Source: Lomentospora prolificans
Lineage: Eukaryota > Ascomycota > Sordariomycetes > Microascales > Microascaceae
NCBI GenBank assembly: GCA_029532625.1
Contig: JARFXM010000008.1
Coordinates: 434,001 to 498,000, forward strand
Direction: 5' to 3'
Length of the DNA: 64,000 nucleotides
In this document: piece after piece, positions 46,567 through 56,056 of the stretch
How the letters are laid out: each line of letters starts with the position of its first letter
How positions within the stretch are numbered: position 1 is the first letter of the stretch
The notes under the pieces: model-generated
Seen by the model: the letters and a program-made list of their open reading frames with translations, nothing else
The model's database searches: none
Told to the model about the DNA's origin: nothing
Made by a program: the position numbers and the translations under genes

Positions 46567-48411
46567 ATGAATTTCGACCAAGGAACCGCCTACGCCGAGT
46601 CCGACGCCGACGACGAATACGATGGCGCCGTTGCGGATAGCTCTCCCGTCGCAGCTTCCGAAGCCTTTCAGTTCGACGAGCTCCCTTCGTCCAACGAACA
46701 TACGCCCACGACATTCAACCATCAGAGGAGCGCCGATAGGTTACCGGAGACGATCATCTCAGAATGGACCGCAGACGAGACGGCCGATTTCATTAGCACC
46801 ATCGGTTTGCAGCAGTACTCGGATGTCTTCATAGGTTCGTTAGGCCCCATTGTGTCTCTCGTCTACCGCTGCATGAAGAACGAAAACAACAACCGCCAAA
46901 AAAAAGAAAAAGAAAAAGAAAAGAGATAAAGATAAAAATTTAGCCATGGCTGGATTGAAAGAAAAGAAAAAGCACAAGGCAGTCCTCAGCCTTTCTTCCC
47001 ATTGTTCCCCGTCATGCGCCTGCAGACTTGACAATAGCGGTGGTTTGGAAAACAGTGAGCTAACGTGGTTTTAAACTCCTTGCAGAAAACGACATTGTTG
47101 GCGAGGCGTTGATTGCCCTGTTACACGACGACCTCAAGAGTATGGGTATAAATAGTGTTGGTCATCGACTTACCATCCTGAAGAGCGTTTACGATGTCAA
47201 GAAGGCCCAAGACGTCCCCATAGAAAGTGATCACTATGTGCCGTTGTGTATGTCCAACCCCCCCGAGACCCTTTCTCCCCGCCCAAGGTGCTAGCTCGAG
47301 ATCACACATGGCATACTCGTGCTACCACCGTAGCCTCCGGCCCTTTTCGTTTCAGTGACTAACGCGATTGTTTTCTCGTGCAGCGGCCGACGCTGAAGCC
47401 CAGTATGCCACCGCCACACTGAAAGACATCAGGCAACTCGTCGAGCAACTTCGCCTCCGCGACGAGCGCATGAACTTGTTCGAGAACGACCTCAGACGCC
47501 TGACCGAAGACTTCAGGCGGCTGCGGGAGGACATGCTGCCTGCCTTGCGCCTCGCCAAGGATGCCCAGCAGCCTCTGCCCAATAATCCTAACAACCAGGT
47601 ATACACCTTTGAGACATCCACCATGTCACCCCCAGCTCCCACTCCTTCGTCCAGCCAGTCGACAGGAGGGCTCCGGCGCCAGTTTTCTACCAAGAAATTG
47701 GCGCTAGGGTCCATGCCTAAGAGCAGTTCACCAACCCATCTACAGACTACTCACGAGCGGTCCATTGTGGAACAGACGCTGGATCCGTCCAACGCCGCCG
47801 AGCGCGCCGTACTGTCGTCCTCCCACCTTGCCGCCGTGAACGGTTCCGGCCAGAGCACATCACCCATATTCCCACCTCCGAATATCCCGTCGCCCACGTC
47901 TCCTCCTACCACACTCGGCGGCACGATGCTCGCCTCGCGATCGTACCGGGCCGAAGCACCCACGCCCTCCACCCGATCAACCTTTGCTGAGAACGACCAC
48001 CAGAGGGAAAAGCCCATACAAGCGCCAAGAAGGAAGGAAACGCCAGCCCCGGATACACCCAGCTCGAGCAACGCGTCCGTCGAAATCTTCAAATCATTCC
48101 GCGTCAGCATGGATGACCCCTGCTACAAAGTGTTACCTGCCGCTCTGAAGAAGTACCAAATCAACGCGCCATGGGACCAATACGCCCTTTACATTGTCTA
48201 TGGAGACCAGGAGCGGTGCTTAGGACTTGATGAGAAACCTCTGATCCTGTTTAAGCAGCTGGACCGAGAAGGAAAGAAGCCCATGTTTATGTTACGCAAA
48301 ACCAACAACGCCCAAGTCGACCTTACGTCAGACATGCCCGGAAGCGCTGGGCTAGGGGGTTCGGCGAGAGGCGCCTCAACGCCATATGATCCACCAGGAG
48401 GCATCATCTGA
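46567..48411 (+). CDS. STE50: Ste50-type MAP-kinase cascade adaptor, SAM and RA domains (three exons, 485 aa)
   Basis: Exons 46567-46834, 47086-47247 and 47384-48411; introns of 251 and 136 nt. The SAM domain spans about residues 64-133 across the first two exons (ETIISEWTADETADFIST, ENDIVGEALIALLHDDLKSM, HRLTILKSVYDVKKAQ). A helical segment (about 145-200) and a long Ser/Pro-rich linker follow. The Ras-association domain is at about 377-448 (FKSFRVSMDDPCYKVLPAAL, YGDQERCLGLDEKPLILFKQ). Ste50 holds the MAPKKK Ste11 through SAM-SAM contact and brings it to membrane Cdc42/Ras through the RA domain, in the mating, filamentation and osmostress pathways; in plant pathogens it is needed for appressorium formation. 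The first donor is GTTCGT, and intron 1 contains an A-rich AAAAAG repeat (about 46897-46927). The length is well above yeast Ste50 (346 aa), mainly through the linker. Confidence 0.95.
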
Positions 48412-49866
48412 TTTGATGTTCGCTCAGAGAAACCTGTGCCGCCAACTAGGCGGCCGTGACGGCACTGGAGAAATATCTCTAACCCTGTCGCCGTGACCGC
48501 GTCAGTCTCTCCGTGTCTCCCTCCTCTCACGATATCCATTGGGTGACTTTTTTTTTATTTTTTTTTCTCAAGAAGCGCCGCCTTTATGTACCACCTAATC
48601 GCTCGGGTTATCACCCCGTCGGATGAGTCGCGCCGCCGACGGGGCTGTCGGTTTTTGGCTACAAGCGGGCAACACATACATGGGCCGTTCCTGCAGGAGT
48701 TTTTATTGGTATGGGTGACAAATATCCCGCATAGCGCTGCGTTATTTCACAGGCTGCTTTTATTTATTTATTGGGAATGAATCGTGGATTTTGCAACGCC
48801 TCGCCGTTCTGTGTGCGGGCCTTCCCGAGTATGTTGAAGGGGATAGTCCCAGACTCGGATGACCGCTCTCAGCCCCACGCCTCTATTTCGGCTATCAGAG
48901 AACCAAGCGGAACCCTCCCTTTGGTCCAGTACGAGCTTTGGTTACGGGGACAACTTGCACAGCATCGGGCGGTGTCGTGGAGATCTGGCACTGGCTTGCG
49001 GCCACACCTCAGGTGTATCGTCTCCACAATAATTACGGATAGATTTCCCCTGCTTCGGCATATTTCGGGCAATTGGCTTATTCATTTTCCCTTTTTGGCT
49101 GGCTTCCTGGTTTCTGCTCTGTCTTGTCGCGTTTGGTTCTACGGAGCCCTGTTTTCGGACTGTTGGGATTTGTATGTCACGGATTCTGATTTCGCTGGAT
49201 GGGATTTCTACACTGGTCATGACCCCTCCTGCGGAAAACAGTCGCCATCATACCGGTGATGCAAGTTTGGGAACGCGAGGAGAGTAGGAATAAGTTGGAA
49301 ATCCGGGAACAGGGCACGCCTGGAGAGGTGATTGATTGGTGTAGGCAGCTGGGAGGACGGGGCGAGGTAGCGCGGAGCCTAAGAAATATATGGGTCGAAT
49401 GTAAGAGAGAGCCATGGCGGAATCGTTCTCATACGGGATCATGTAGGATTTTGTGAGGTTTATGCTATGGCTGCTATGGCTCTGAGAATACAGGAACCAA
49501 AAAAACCATTCTCCTTTCGTGACTAAGTTGTTTCCACTGGTGAAGCCCGCTTCCCCGCGGCGATGGATGTCTTTGTAGTCGCTATCCAAGTAAATATATT
49601 GCAAAGTTGGATACTGTCTAAATGGAAATGCTTGAACATGGACCATTAGGTTTCCATCCCAAGAACTCCTCCCCAAGATCTCACCAAAAGTTCCCGCCCA
49701 AATAAATCCCAGTGGAAAGAGTTTAAAAAAAAAAAAAAAAACGCCCGTCATGCATCGCATGGCCCCCCAGCACCGATAAGTTCCTTATAGTCTTCCATGC
49801 CCGCCTGCCCATAGATGATTAAAAAAAAAAATGAAAAAAAAACGGCTTCGCGCTTACTCCCAAAGC
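48412..49866. other. Convergent 3' region between STE50 and the coiled-coil protein
   Basis: No gene seen. T-rich near 48548-48567 and A-rich runs at about 49723-49741 and 49820-49842 fit 3' ends from both sides. A 162-codon frame (48771-49259) has no family features. Confidence 0.5.
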
Positions 49867-51368
49867 TCAGAAATGCACGCTCCTCTTCTTCTGAACCTTC
49901 TTCTTATCGTTCCTGTGTAGCAAGCCACTGACGCCCGCCGCCGCCTCGGCTGCATACGGCTGCAACGTGCTCACCAGGCCCTCAATCTTCTTCTTGTGTC
50001 CCTGGTGCTGGTTCTGGCCTTGTCCCGACGGCCCCGGCTGTTGCGTTTGGGCGGGCGGCGCGGCGAACTGCACCTGGTGCTGGCCACTGGCTCCCGGCGG
50101 GGGAGGAGCCCACTGGCCGTACGCGTAGGGGCCGGCGCTAACGGGGCGTTGAGGCCAGGCGCCGGGGGGTGCTAAGCTCTGGGGGGAACCCGCGGCCGGG
50201 CGAGGCGGGAGTGGGGGACGATTGTTTGCGGCGTGGGCGGGGATTGCTTGGCCCTCAACACCGTATTCCTTGCGCAAACGCTCCGTCTCCTTCTCGATCT
50301 CGGCTTCGCGGCGGCGACGCTCATTCTCCTCGTCCTTGAGCATCTTGCGGATCCGCTCCTGCTCCTCGCGGTCGCGGCGCTCACGCTCTTTGGCCTTGCG
50401 CTTCTCATCCTCGGCTACGGCGGCCTGCAGGCGCTTCGTCTCCAAGTCTACGGGGTTAGATTTAGAGTGCGGCCTTCCCGTAGAGTGAGGGATGGCGGCG
50501 GCCGCGATGGGGATGGCGGCACCGACTGTAGCGCCAGACATGACGGGGATGACGGGGGGCGTGGCGGTGGAAGGGCGCGAGTTTTTCCTGCGGCGGCCCG
50601 GGGGGAGGCGGAAGCGGCACCGGGGCCGGAGAGGTTGAAGACGTCGGCCTTGGGAGAGATGTAAAGGCTGCGGATGACTTCGGCGCCGAGGAGAAGGACG
50701 ACCTCGAGGCCCTTGCGATCCTCCAGCTCGACGCGGCGCATGTTTGGTTCGTAGATGGTAACGGCGTCGGTCTTGCCCTGGCTGAAGAGGGCGATGGTGA
50801 TGTCGGGCTCCCTACTCTTCTTGCCGTCGACGGACCTACCGACGAGGTAGCACGTCATGTCCTTGCTTATGCGGCCGTCCTTTTTCCAGCGGAACATGAT
50901 TTTGGGCACCGTAGGGTCTTTCGCGGAGTCGGCCTGCTGGTCGCGGTCGAGGAGGCTCGCGCTGGGGACCTTGAACGTGCGCTCGGGCATCTCGAACTCC
51001 CAGCTCTCGCTCCGGTTCCAGCCGGACTGCACGCGGCGGATGACGACGGTCTGGTCCGGGTCATAGAGGGAGAGGGAGACGGTGTCGGGGACCTGGGGGA
51101 TAGCGGGGTCGGCGTTGGAGGAGGAGGTGGAGGACGGGCGGGACCATTCGGGCTCGACGAGGACTTCGGCGTAGATGATGGAGGGGAAGGTGGGGTCGGC
51201 GAGGGCGAGGGCGTATTTGGCACGCGAGGCGGGGGCTGCTGGGTCGGGCCGGCGGAGAAGGAAGGTTGGTGTGGGATCGGAGCCGCGCTCGGAGAAGAGG
51301 AGGAGGGTGTTTGTGGGGGAGTCCTTGGAGGGCTGGAAGCGGAATGTGGGCAGGTTTTCGTCGAGCAT
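49867..51368 (-). CDS. Protein of unknown function with beta-rich N-terminus and coiled coil (two exons, 442 aa)
   Basis: Minus-strand exons 50621-51368 and 49867-50447. Residues 1-249 form a compact beta-rich part (FRFQPSKDSPTNTLLLFSER, VQSGWNRSESWEFEMPE, PKIMFRWKKDGRISKDMTCY). After the junction comes a highly charged coiled coil at about 250-315 (KRLQAAVAEDEKRKAKERER), then a Pro/Gln/Gly-rich stretch and a basic end (KKKVQKKRSVHF) that could act in nuclear localisation. The two halves are open in different frames. I join them by a 173-nt intron with donor GTGCCG and a good branch and acceptor (TCTAACCCCGTAG). The donor is weak, and GTCTGG about 90 nt further downstream in the transcript is an alternative. 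Without an intron the locus would be frameshifted. I recognise no named family; related fungi probably carry orthologues. Confidence 0.75.
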
Positions 51369-52551
51369 GGTGGACGAAAGTTGTGGATTGAGGATTTTGG
51401 AAAAAAGTTGTAGGGAAAAAAAGGAGAAAAAAAAAAAAAAGAGGACGACTTTAGGGGATATCGTGAGGTTCGAGTGAGCAGGCGATGATGTCGATAGCCA
51501 GCTTATTTGCCTTGGCAGGGCTGGGCTGCCCCTCTTAAATGGCGGGGATTCGTCGGTCCTCGAGACCTAGGTTGCGGAGCGAAGTGATGAAAACGCGGCG
51601 GCGGAATAGGTGTGATCGGGCGTCAAAGAAGGGAGAGCGTCAGAGAATAGGTTCACTGGTTTTCGAGAGGTGAAGAGAATAGGTTAGGAGAAGAACCCAA
51701 GTCGGACGAAGAAAGAGAAGCCGAGGAGGCTGTGGCCAAACAGGGCAGGAGCTGACTTTATGATAGAGTAGTTATTTGGTTTGCTCAGCCTCGCTCCGTT
51801 TGTCTCAGGGTGTGTGTGGCTGGCGAAGCTGGCTGTTGCGGGAATCCCAGCCTGAAATAAGGAAGGCAAAGAGACGTTGGCTGTGCGCAAGCAGATTGGC
51901 AAATCTGACGTGGAATCTCGGCTCGCAAAAAAGTCCACGTACGCATTGCCTGGCTTTCTTCTATTGCTGGCTGGCTGGCCGGGGGTGACTTGGGAGGTTC
52001 GTTACGCGTCACTTGGTGCTGTGGCTGTCTTGGCCGCTTGGATCAGGTACATCAATGGCATGGCCGCGCCTCTCGTGCCGGCCGCCAGGGAGAAGGCCCT
52101 GAATTGAGTCTAGGGCCAGCTGGCGGCGGTAGGATTGAATTTGATCAAACCCGATCAATTAAGAATCGGGCCCGCCAGTGGCTGACAAGCCGGGCCTTCT
52201 ATTCTTGGACTACTACCAAGGTACAACCTGGCCATTTGATAGAGCACTCAAGCTGGGTAATTAGTAGCTGGCCGCCAGCAGGATTTGATGATTCAAGTTC
52301 TACGAGTGGAAGAATTGAAGACGTGCACCCGGCACTTGCACAAGCGGCGACTGGGGGCATTTTAATTTGGATTTTAATTTGGGTTCAATCGAGTCTCAAA
52401 GCTTCAACACATCAGTCGAGATGTTGTAATATTCCTACAATGGATCGATCGATTCTAACCTTATACCAATCCACCTCTTCTAACCTGCCATCATCATTGA
52501 ACTTGAACCACTTTCTCCCAATATCCTTCCATCTCCCCTCATCTCAATGGA
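51369..52551. other. Intergenic upstream of the coiled-coil gene
   Basis: The first 100 bases, purine-rich with an A14 run near 51427-51440, are the complement of a CT-rich leader for the minus-strand gene. The remainder, including GCTGGCTGGCTGGCC at 51966-51980, shows no gene. Confidence 0.5.
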
Positions 52552-53052
52552 TCATTTATACCCAATAAGAGCCTCCACGGCCAAAACCAAAGAAACGACC
52601 GCCGCGCCCGCAACGCCTCCAAACCCTCCCCAAGTCAAAAGCCCCGCGCTCCTCGCAAACCCCACAATCACGATATCCGCCACATCCGCCGCCGCGCCCG
52701 CCCATAGCATCCTCTTGACCTCCCTCCTGCCGTGGTCGCCGTACCTGTCCGGGTTCCCGCCGGCCTCTTTGCGCGCCGCGCCATCCGCCATCAAGAGGAG
52801 TTCGCCGAGCACCACGTCGCGGACGCCAAAGGCCCGCGCGAAGATGGCTGCCCCCGGCGCGACCTCGATGCCGATGAGCCCGAGGGTCCACACGGGCGCC
52901 AGCGTGGCAGCCGCACCAAAGACTACCCGTGCGGTGCCGAGGATGGTGAGCGCCGTTTTGCCAAAGGCCGTGGGGGGTGGTGAGGCGGCGGTGGTGTCTT
53001 TGACGGTGCCCGAGGGGCGGAGGAGCGGGGAGGAGGCAGTGGTGTTGGCCAT
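52552..53052 (-). CDS. Small integral membrane protein, about four helices (166 aa)
   Basis: Single exon on the minus strand, starting MANTTASSPLLRPSGT. After a 30-residue polar N-terminus there are four hydrophobic segments: TALTILGTARVVFGAAATLA and VWTLGLIG (about 32-58), IFARAFGVRDVVLGELLL (about 65-85), MLWAGAAADVADIVIVGFA (about 107-127), and GGVAGAAVVSLVLAVEALIG near the C-terminus. The third loop holds a charged NPDRYGDHGRREVKR. The GVRDVVLG-type motif resembles small fungal DUF4267-like membrane proteins, but that match is from memory and weak. The coding region is very GC-rich at third positions, supporting expression. The frame is open upstream through a CA repeat, so 53052 is chosen as the first sensible ATG. 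Function unknown. Confidence 0.75.
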   Translation of the reverse strand: MANTTASSPLLRPSGTVKDTTAASPPPTAFGKTALTILGTARVVFGAAATLAPVWTLGLIGIEVAPGAAIFARAFGVRDVVLGELLLMADGAARKEAGGNPDRYGDHGRREVKRMLWAGAAADVADIVIVGFARSAGLLTWGGFGGVAGAAVVSLVLAVEALIGYK

Positions 53053-53074
53053 GGTTATGATGAGTGTAAGTGGC

Positions 53075-53096
53075 GTGTGTGTGTGTGTGTGTGCGT

Positions 53097-53127
<31 letters not shown>
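53075..53127 (+). repeat. (TG)n microsatellite
   Basis: Two blocks of GT dinucleotides (53075-53093 and 53100-53127) separated by a few bases. They lie 23-75 nt upstream of the start codon of the minus-strand membrane protein, thus in its leader or promoter (CA in the transcript sense). Confidence 0.95.
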
Positions 53128-53822
53128 CTCCTTGTAGATTTGCGTAGTGTGCAAAATGTAGGACTGTGAAAAGGTGATTGACGAGTGTATGCTTGCTTGT
53201 CTGATGGACGCTGTTGTGTGAACCTGTTGCTTAATGGTTTTATTCCCTTTCGATCCGTCTCAATGTCGTCGTTCTCTGGCACTTATATACACGAGATATG
53301 TGTGTGCCTACCATGTCGTTCAGTCGTATCGGCATCTTCACCGACCATAACGCATCACCATAACTCCCTTGTGTAATAACACCAAGCCGGCCATAACAGC
53401 CGCCTCTCCACAACGGATGCTAAACACAACGCCCCCGCATAAGAGATCTTTTAGACCTGGTGATTTCGCGCCCGGTTCCATCCGTCCATACGGAGAATAC
53501 GCCGAGCCTTCCCGATGGGGTGTTGCGCAGTATCCCCGATCTCACGATACTCTGGCTCCGACCGCACCTCCCTGGTCGTTACCTCAAGGATTCTCAACGA
53601 CAACTCGATTTTCCCATCTCTCTTCTCCAGACACAATAAAGAGAAAACTAAACTCGGACCCGTGACGGGGTCAAACTACGAAACAAATGCATTCCAGAGG
53701 CCCTCATTGTCCTCGACTGCGCCACAACCGTCTTGCTCTCAAGGACTCGACTCACAATGGGACCCCAGCTAAGCCTTTCAATACCAGAACGCAGTTCTTG
53801 GCATCTCCTACCCCCTCTGCCC
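53128..53822. other. Intergenic between divergent genes, left part
   Basis: Promoter side of the small membrane protein (minus). No gene is seen; short overlapping frames around 53.4-53.8 kb have no recognisable product. Confidence 0.5.
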
Positions 53823-53902
53823 AAAAAAATAAAAAAAATAAAAAAAAAATAAAAAAATAAAAATAAAAAAAAAAAATTATAATAATAATAATAATAATAA
53901 AT
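53823..53902 (+). repeat. A-rich tract with AAT trinucleotide repeat
   Basis: About 55 bases of A runs broken by single T, followed by about eight ATA/AAT triplets. Simple-sequence DNA in the intergenic region. An inverted counterpart, TTATTATTATTATT, is at 54123-54136. Confidence 0.95.
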
Positions 53903-54474
53903 TGGCCATAACGTTCACTATTCCACCAGAGACATGCACCCCAGCTGAGGCTTAGAAGCCCGGGCTGAACCTTGCCAAGCTTCCCACTTCCCACCTGCTG
54001 GCCAAGCTAAGGCTAGAGAGAGAAATCAAGCTAGCCAGGCGTGGTCCGTACTTGCGCCAGCCGGGTCAAAGACATTCCTGCGGTATTAGCGATGCGCAAC
54101 GCCTGGCAAGGATACTAGAAGGTTATTATTATTATTCCCACTCTCACAAGGGCGTTTCGTCAGGTGTGGCGTTTTTAGGAGACGCCTTGGAGGGGGGAAA
54201 GGGAGGAGGCCACCCGCTCCGAGGGCTTCGGATTGTTGAGGGGAACGACTGATGTTTCTCTGTCCCTCATTCACGTTTGAACCCTTCGCGGGCGAGTCCT
54301 ACGCCGGACGAGGCCAGAATAGTCTAGGACCATTGTGTCGAGATATATTATAAACATCTTTTTAAGCTATCCGCGCCTCACCCCAACTATCCCTCACATT
54401 CTCACCCACCCAGCAAAATCTCCTTCCTCGTCTCCCAAGCTCACAGCATCACCACAACATTCTTTCCCAGCGCC
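53903..54474 (+). promoter_or_regulatory. Upstream region of the phosphoesterase gene
   Basis: No gene. The last 120 bases are CCTCA/CCCA-rich and probably hold the transcription start and leader of the phosphoesterase gene. No specific site is assigned. Confidence 0.35.
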
Positions 54475-55455
54475 ATGGACTCCCTCACTCGTCTCCTCAA
54501 ATCCTTCACAACCCAACACGCTCCTCCTCCTCCTCCCCCGTCCGATCCCCCAATCCAGATCCAGCTCCTCTCCGACATCCACCTCGAAATCGCCTCCCAA
54601 TACACAACCTACTCCTTCCCCCACACGGCCCCCTACCTCCTCCTCGCCGGCGACGTCGGCAACCTCGTCCACTACGCCGACTACCTCGCCTTCCTCAAGT
54701 CCCTCACCCCCCACTACTCCCGCGTCTTCCTCCTCCTCGGCAACCACGACTTCTACGGCCTCACCTACGAAGCCACCCTCGACGCCGCCGCCCGCATCAC
54801 CGCCGAGCCCGACCTCCACGGCAAAGTCACCCTGCTCCACAGGACCCGCTGGGACGACCCGGACTCGGACCTCACCATCCTCGGCTGCACCCTCTGGTCC
54901 CGTGTCCCCGCCAAAGCTAGGGACACCGTCTTTTACCGCGTCAGCGATTACCTCCAGATCAAGGAGTGGACCGTTGAGAAACACAACGAGAAGCACCTCG
55001 AGGAGGTCGACTGGCTGAGGCAGGAACTCGCCAAGCTCGCCCTCGAACACAAGGCCGCCGTCAAAAAGGTCGCCGACGAGAACAAGAAGAGGAGGAAGGA
55101 AGCCGAGGCTAACCGCCCCAAAGCTGCGTCGCCGCCCGTTCAGGACTTGCCGGCGGACCTGCCTCTCCCCCGCCGCCGCCGCATCCTCGTCGCCACCCAT
55201 CACGCTCCTTGCGTCAAGGGTGCCCAAAGGCCCGACAAGGAGGACAAACCCTGGGCTTCTGCCTTCGTGACGGATCTCGTGCCCAAAGGAGGCTGGTCCG
55301 ACGTCGACGTGTGGGCTTTTGGACACACGCACTTTTCCACCGAGATGCTTGTCAAGGGGACGAGGATCGTAGCAAACCAGAGAGGTTACGACTTCAAGGG
55401 CAATCCAGACCCCAAGGACGAAAACTTCGATCCGGCCTACGTGATCAAAATGTAG
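54475..55455 (+). CDS. Calcineurin-like metallophosphoesterase (326 aa, one exon)
   Basis: Single exon, ATG in the context CGCCATGG. All metal-binding motifs of the superfamily are in order: D-x-H at 34-36 (LLSDIHLE), GDxxN at 59-63 (LAGDVGN), GNHD at 89-92 (LLGNHDFYG), the His pair at about 242-243 (ATHHAPC) and GHTH at 283-286 (WAFGHTHFS). It should therefore bind two metal ions and hydrolyse a phosphoester. Between the third and fourth motifs lies a basic helical insert (about 185-225, KKVADENKKRRKEAEA). There is no signal peptide or membrane segment, so it is probably cytosolic. The protein resembles the fungal Ser/Thr phosphatase-like set of unknown substrate. Codon third positions are almost all G or C, which also creates a long antisense open frame. 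Confidence 0.92.
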   Translation: MDSLTRLLKSFTTQHAPPPPPPSDPPIQIQLLSDIHLEIASQYTTYSFPHTAPYLLLAGDVGNLVHYADYLAFLKSLTPHYSRVFLLLGNHDFYGLTYEATLDAAARITAEPDLHGKVTLLHRTRWDDPDSDLTILGCTLWSRVPAKARDTVFYRVSDYLQIKEWTVEKHNEKHLEEVDWLRQELAKLALEHKAAVKKVADENKKRRKEAEANRPKAASPPVQDLPADLPLPRRRRILVATHHAPCVKGAQRPDKEDKPWASAFVTDLVPKGGWSDVDVWAFGHTHFSTEMLVKGTRIVANQRGYDFKGNPDPKDENFDPAYVIKM

Positions 55456-56056
55456 GGCCGTGACTGCCACTGCTCGGCTTGGCTGGCTTGTTCTATATGC
55501 ATTTTTAATGATTCCCCATGATAACTTAGAAGAGATATCCAACCAATAATGAATGTTAAATGCTTTCTTTCATTTTGTTGTTCAAGACTACAGCTAAGAA
55601 AACACTCGCACCACCTCAACTGTAATTTAATTGTGTATTCTTCCTCTCTCACACGCAACCCCATCCACACGCCACCTTACAAAACGCCCCTCCCTTCCCC
55701 ATCATCACAGACGAGGAAGGAGATGATGATGGATGATGCAAACACATTGCCTGCTCTCCTCTTCTCAGCTTTTCTTTTATGCGTTCAAAGAAGGGGGAAA
55801 AAAAAGGAAAAACAAAAAAAAGACAACCCTGACGGAATCTATCCGCTAAAAACTGACATGGCGCGAATCGCTCCAGAAGGTATCGGTATATATATATCCA
55901 CAAGTAGTTCGAAAAGGAAACATGTATACATAATAGAAGTTAATGGAAAATGTCACTTAGCCAGAATCTAGCCAAAGCGAGTAAACCCTCCCGGGGGGGA
56001 ATGGGAGTGAGGCAAGAGTGGAAATGGGGTCAGTAGCGTGCTACAGCCCTTCCGCT
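55456..56056. other. Convergent 3' region
   Basis: Between the facing phosphoesterase and proline-rich membrane protein genes. AT-richer, with A runs near 55799-55820; no gene seen. Confidence 0.6.

Noticed and set aside
53055..53154. N-terminal extension of the small membrane protein rich in Thr-His repeats
   Set aside because: It is only the translation of the CA microsatellite; the ATG at 53052 gives a sensible protein start.
54394..55542. A 382-codon open frame on the minus strand
   Set aside because: It is exactly antisense to the phosphoesterase, which has all five metal-binding motifs. The long frame results from G/C-ending codons on the coding strand.
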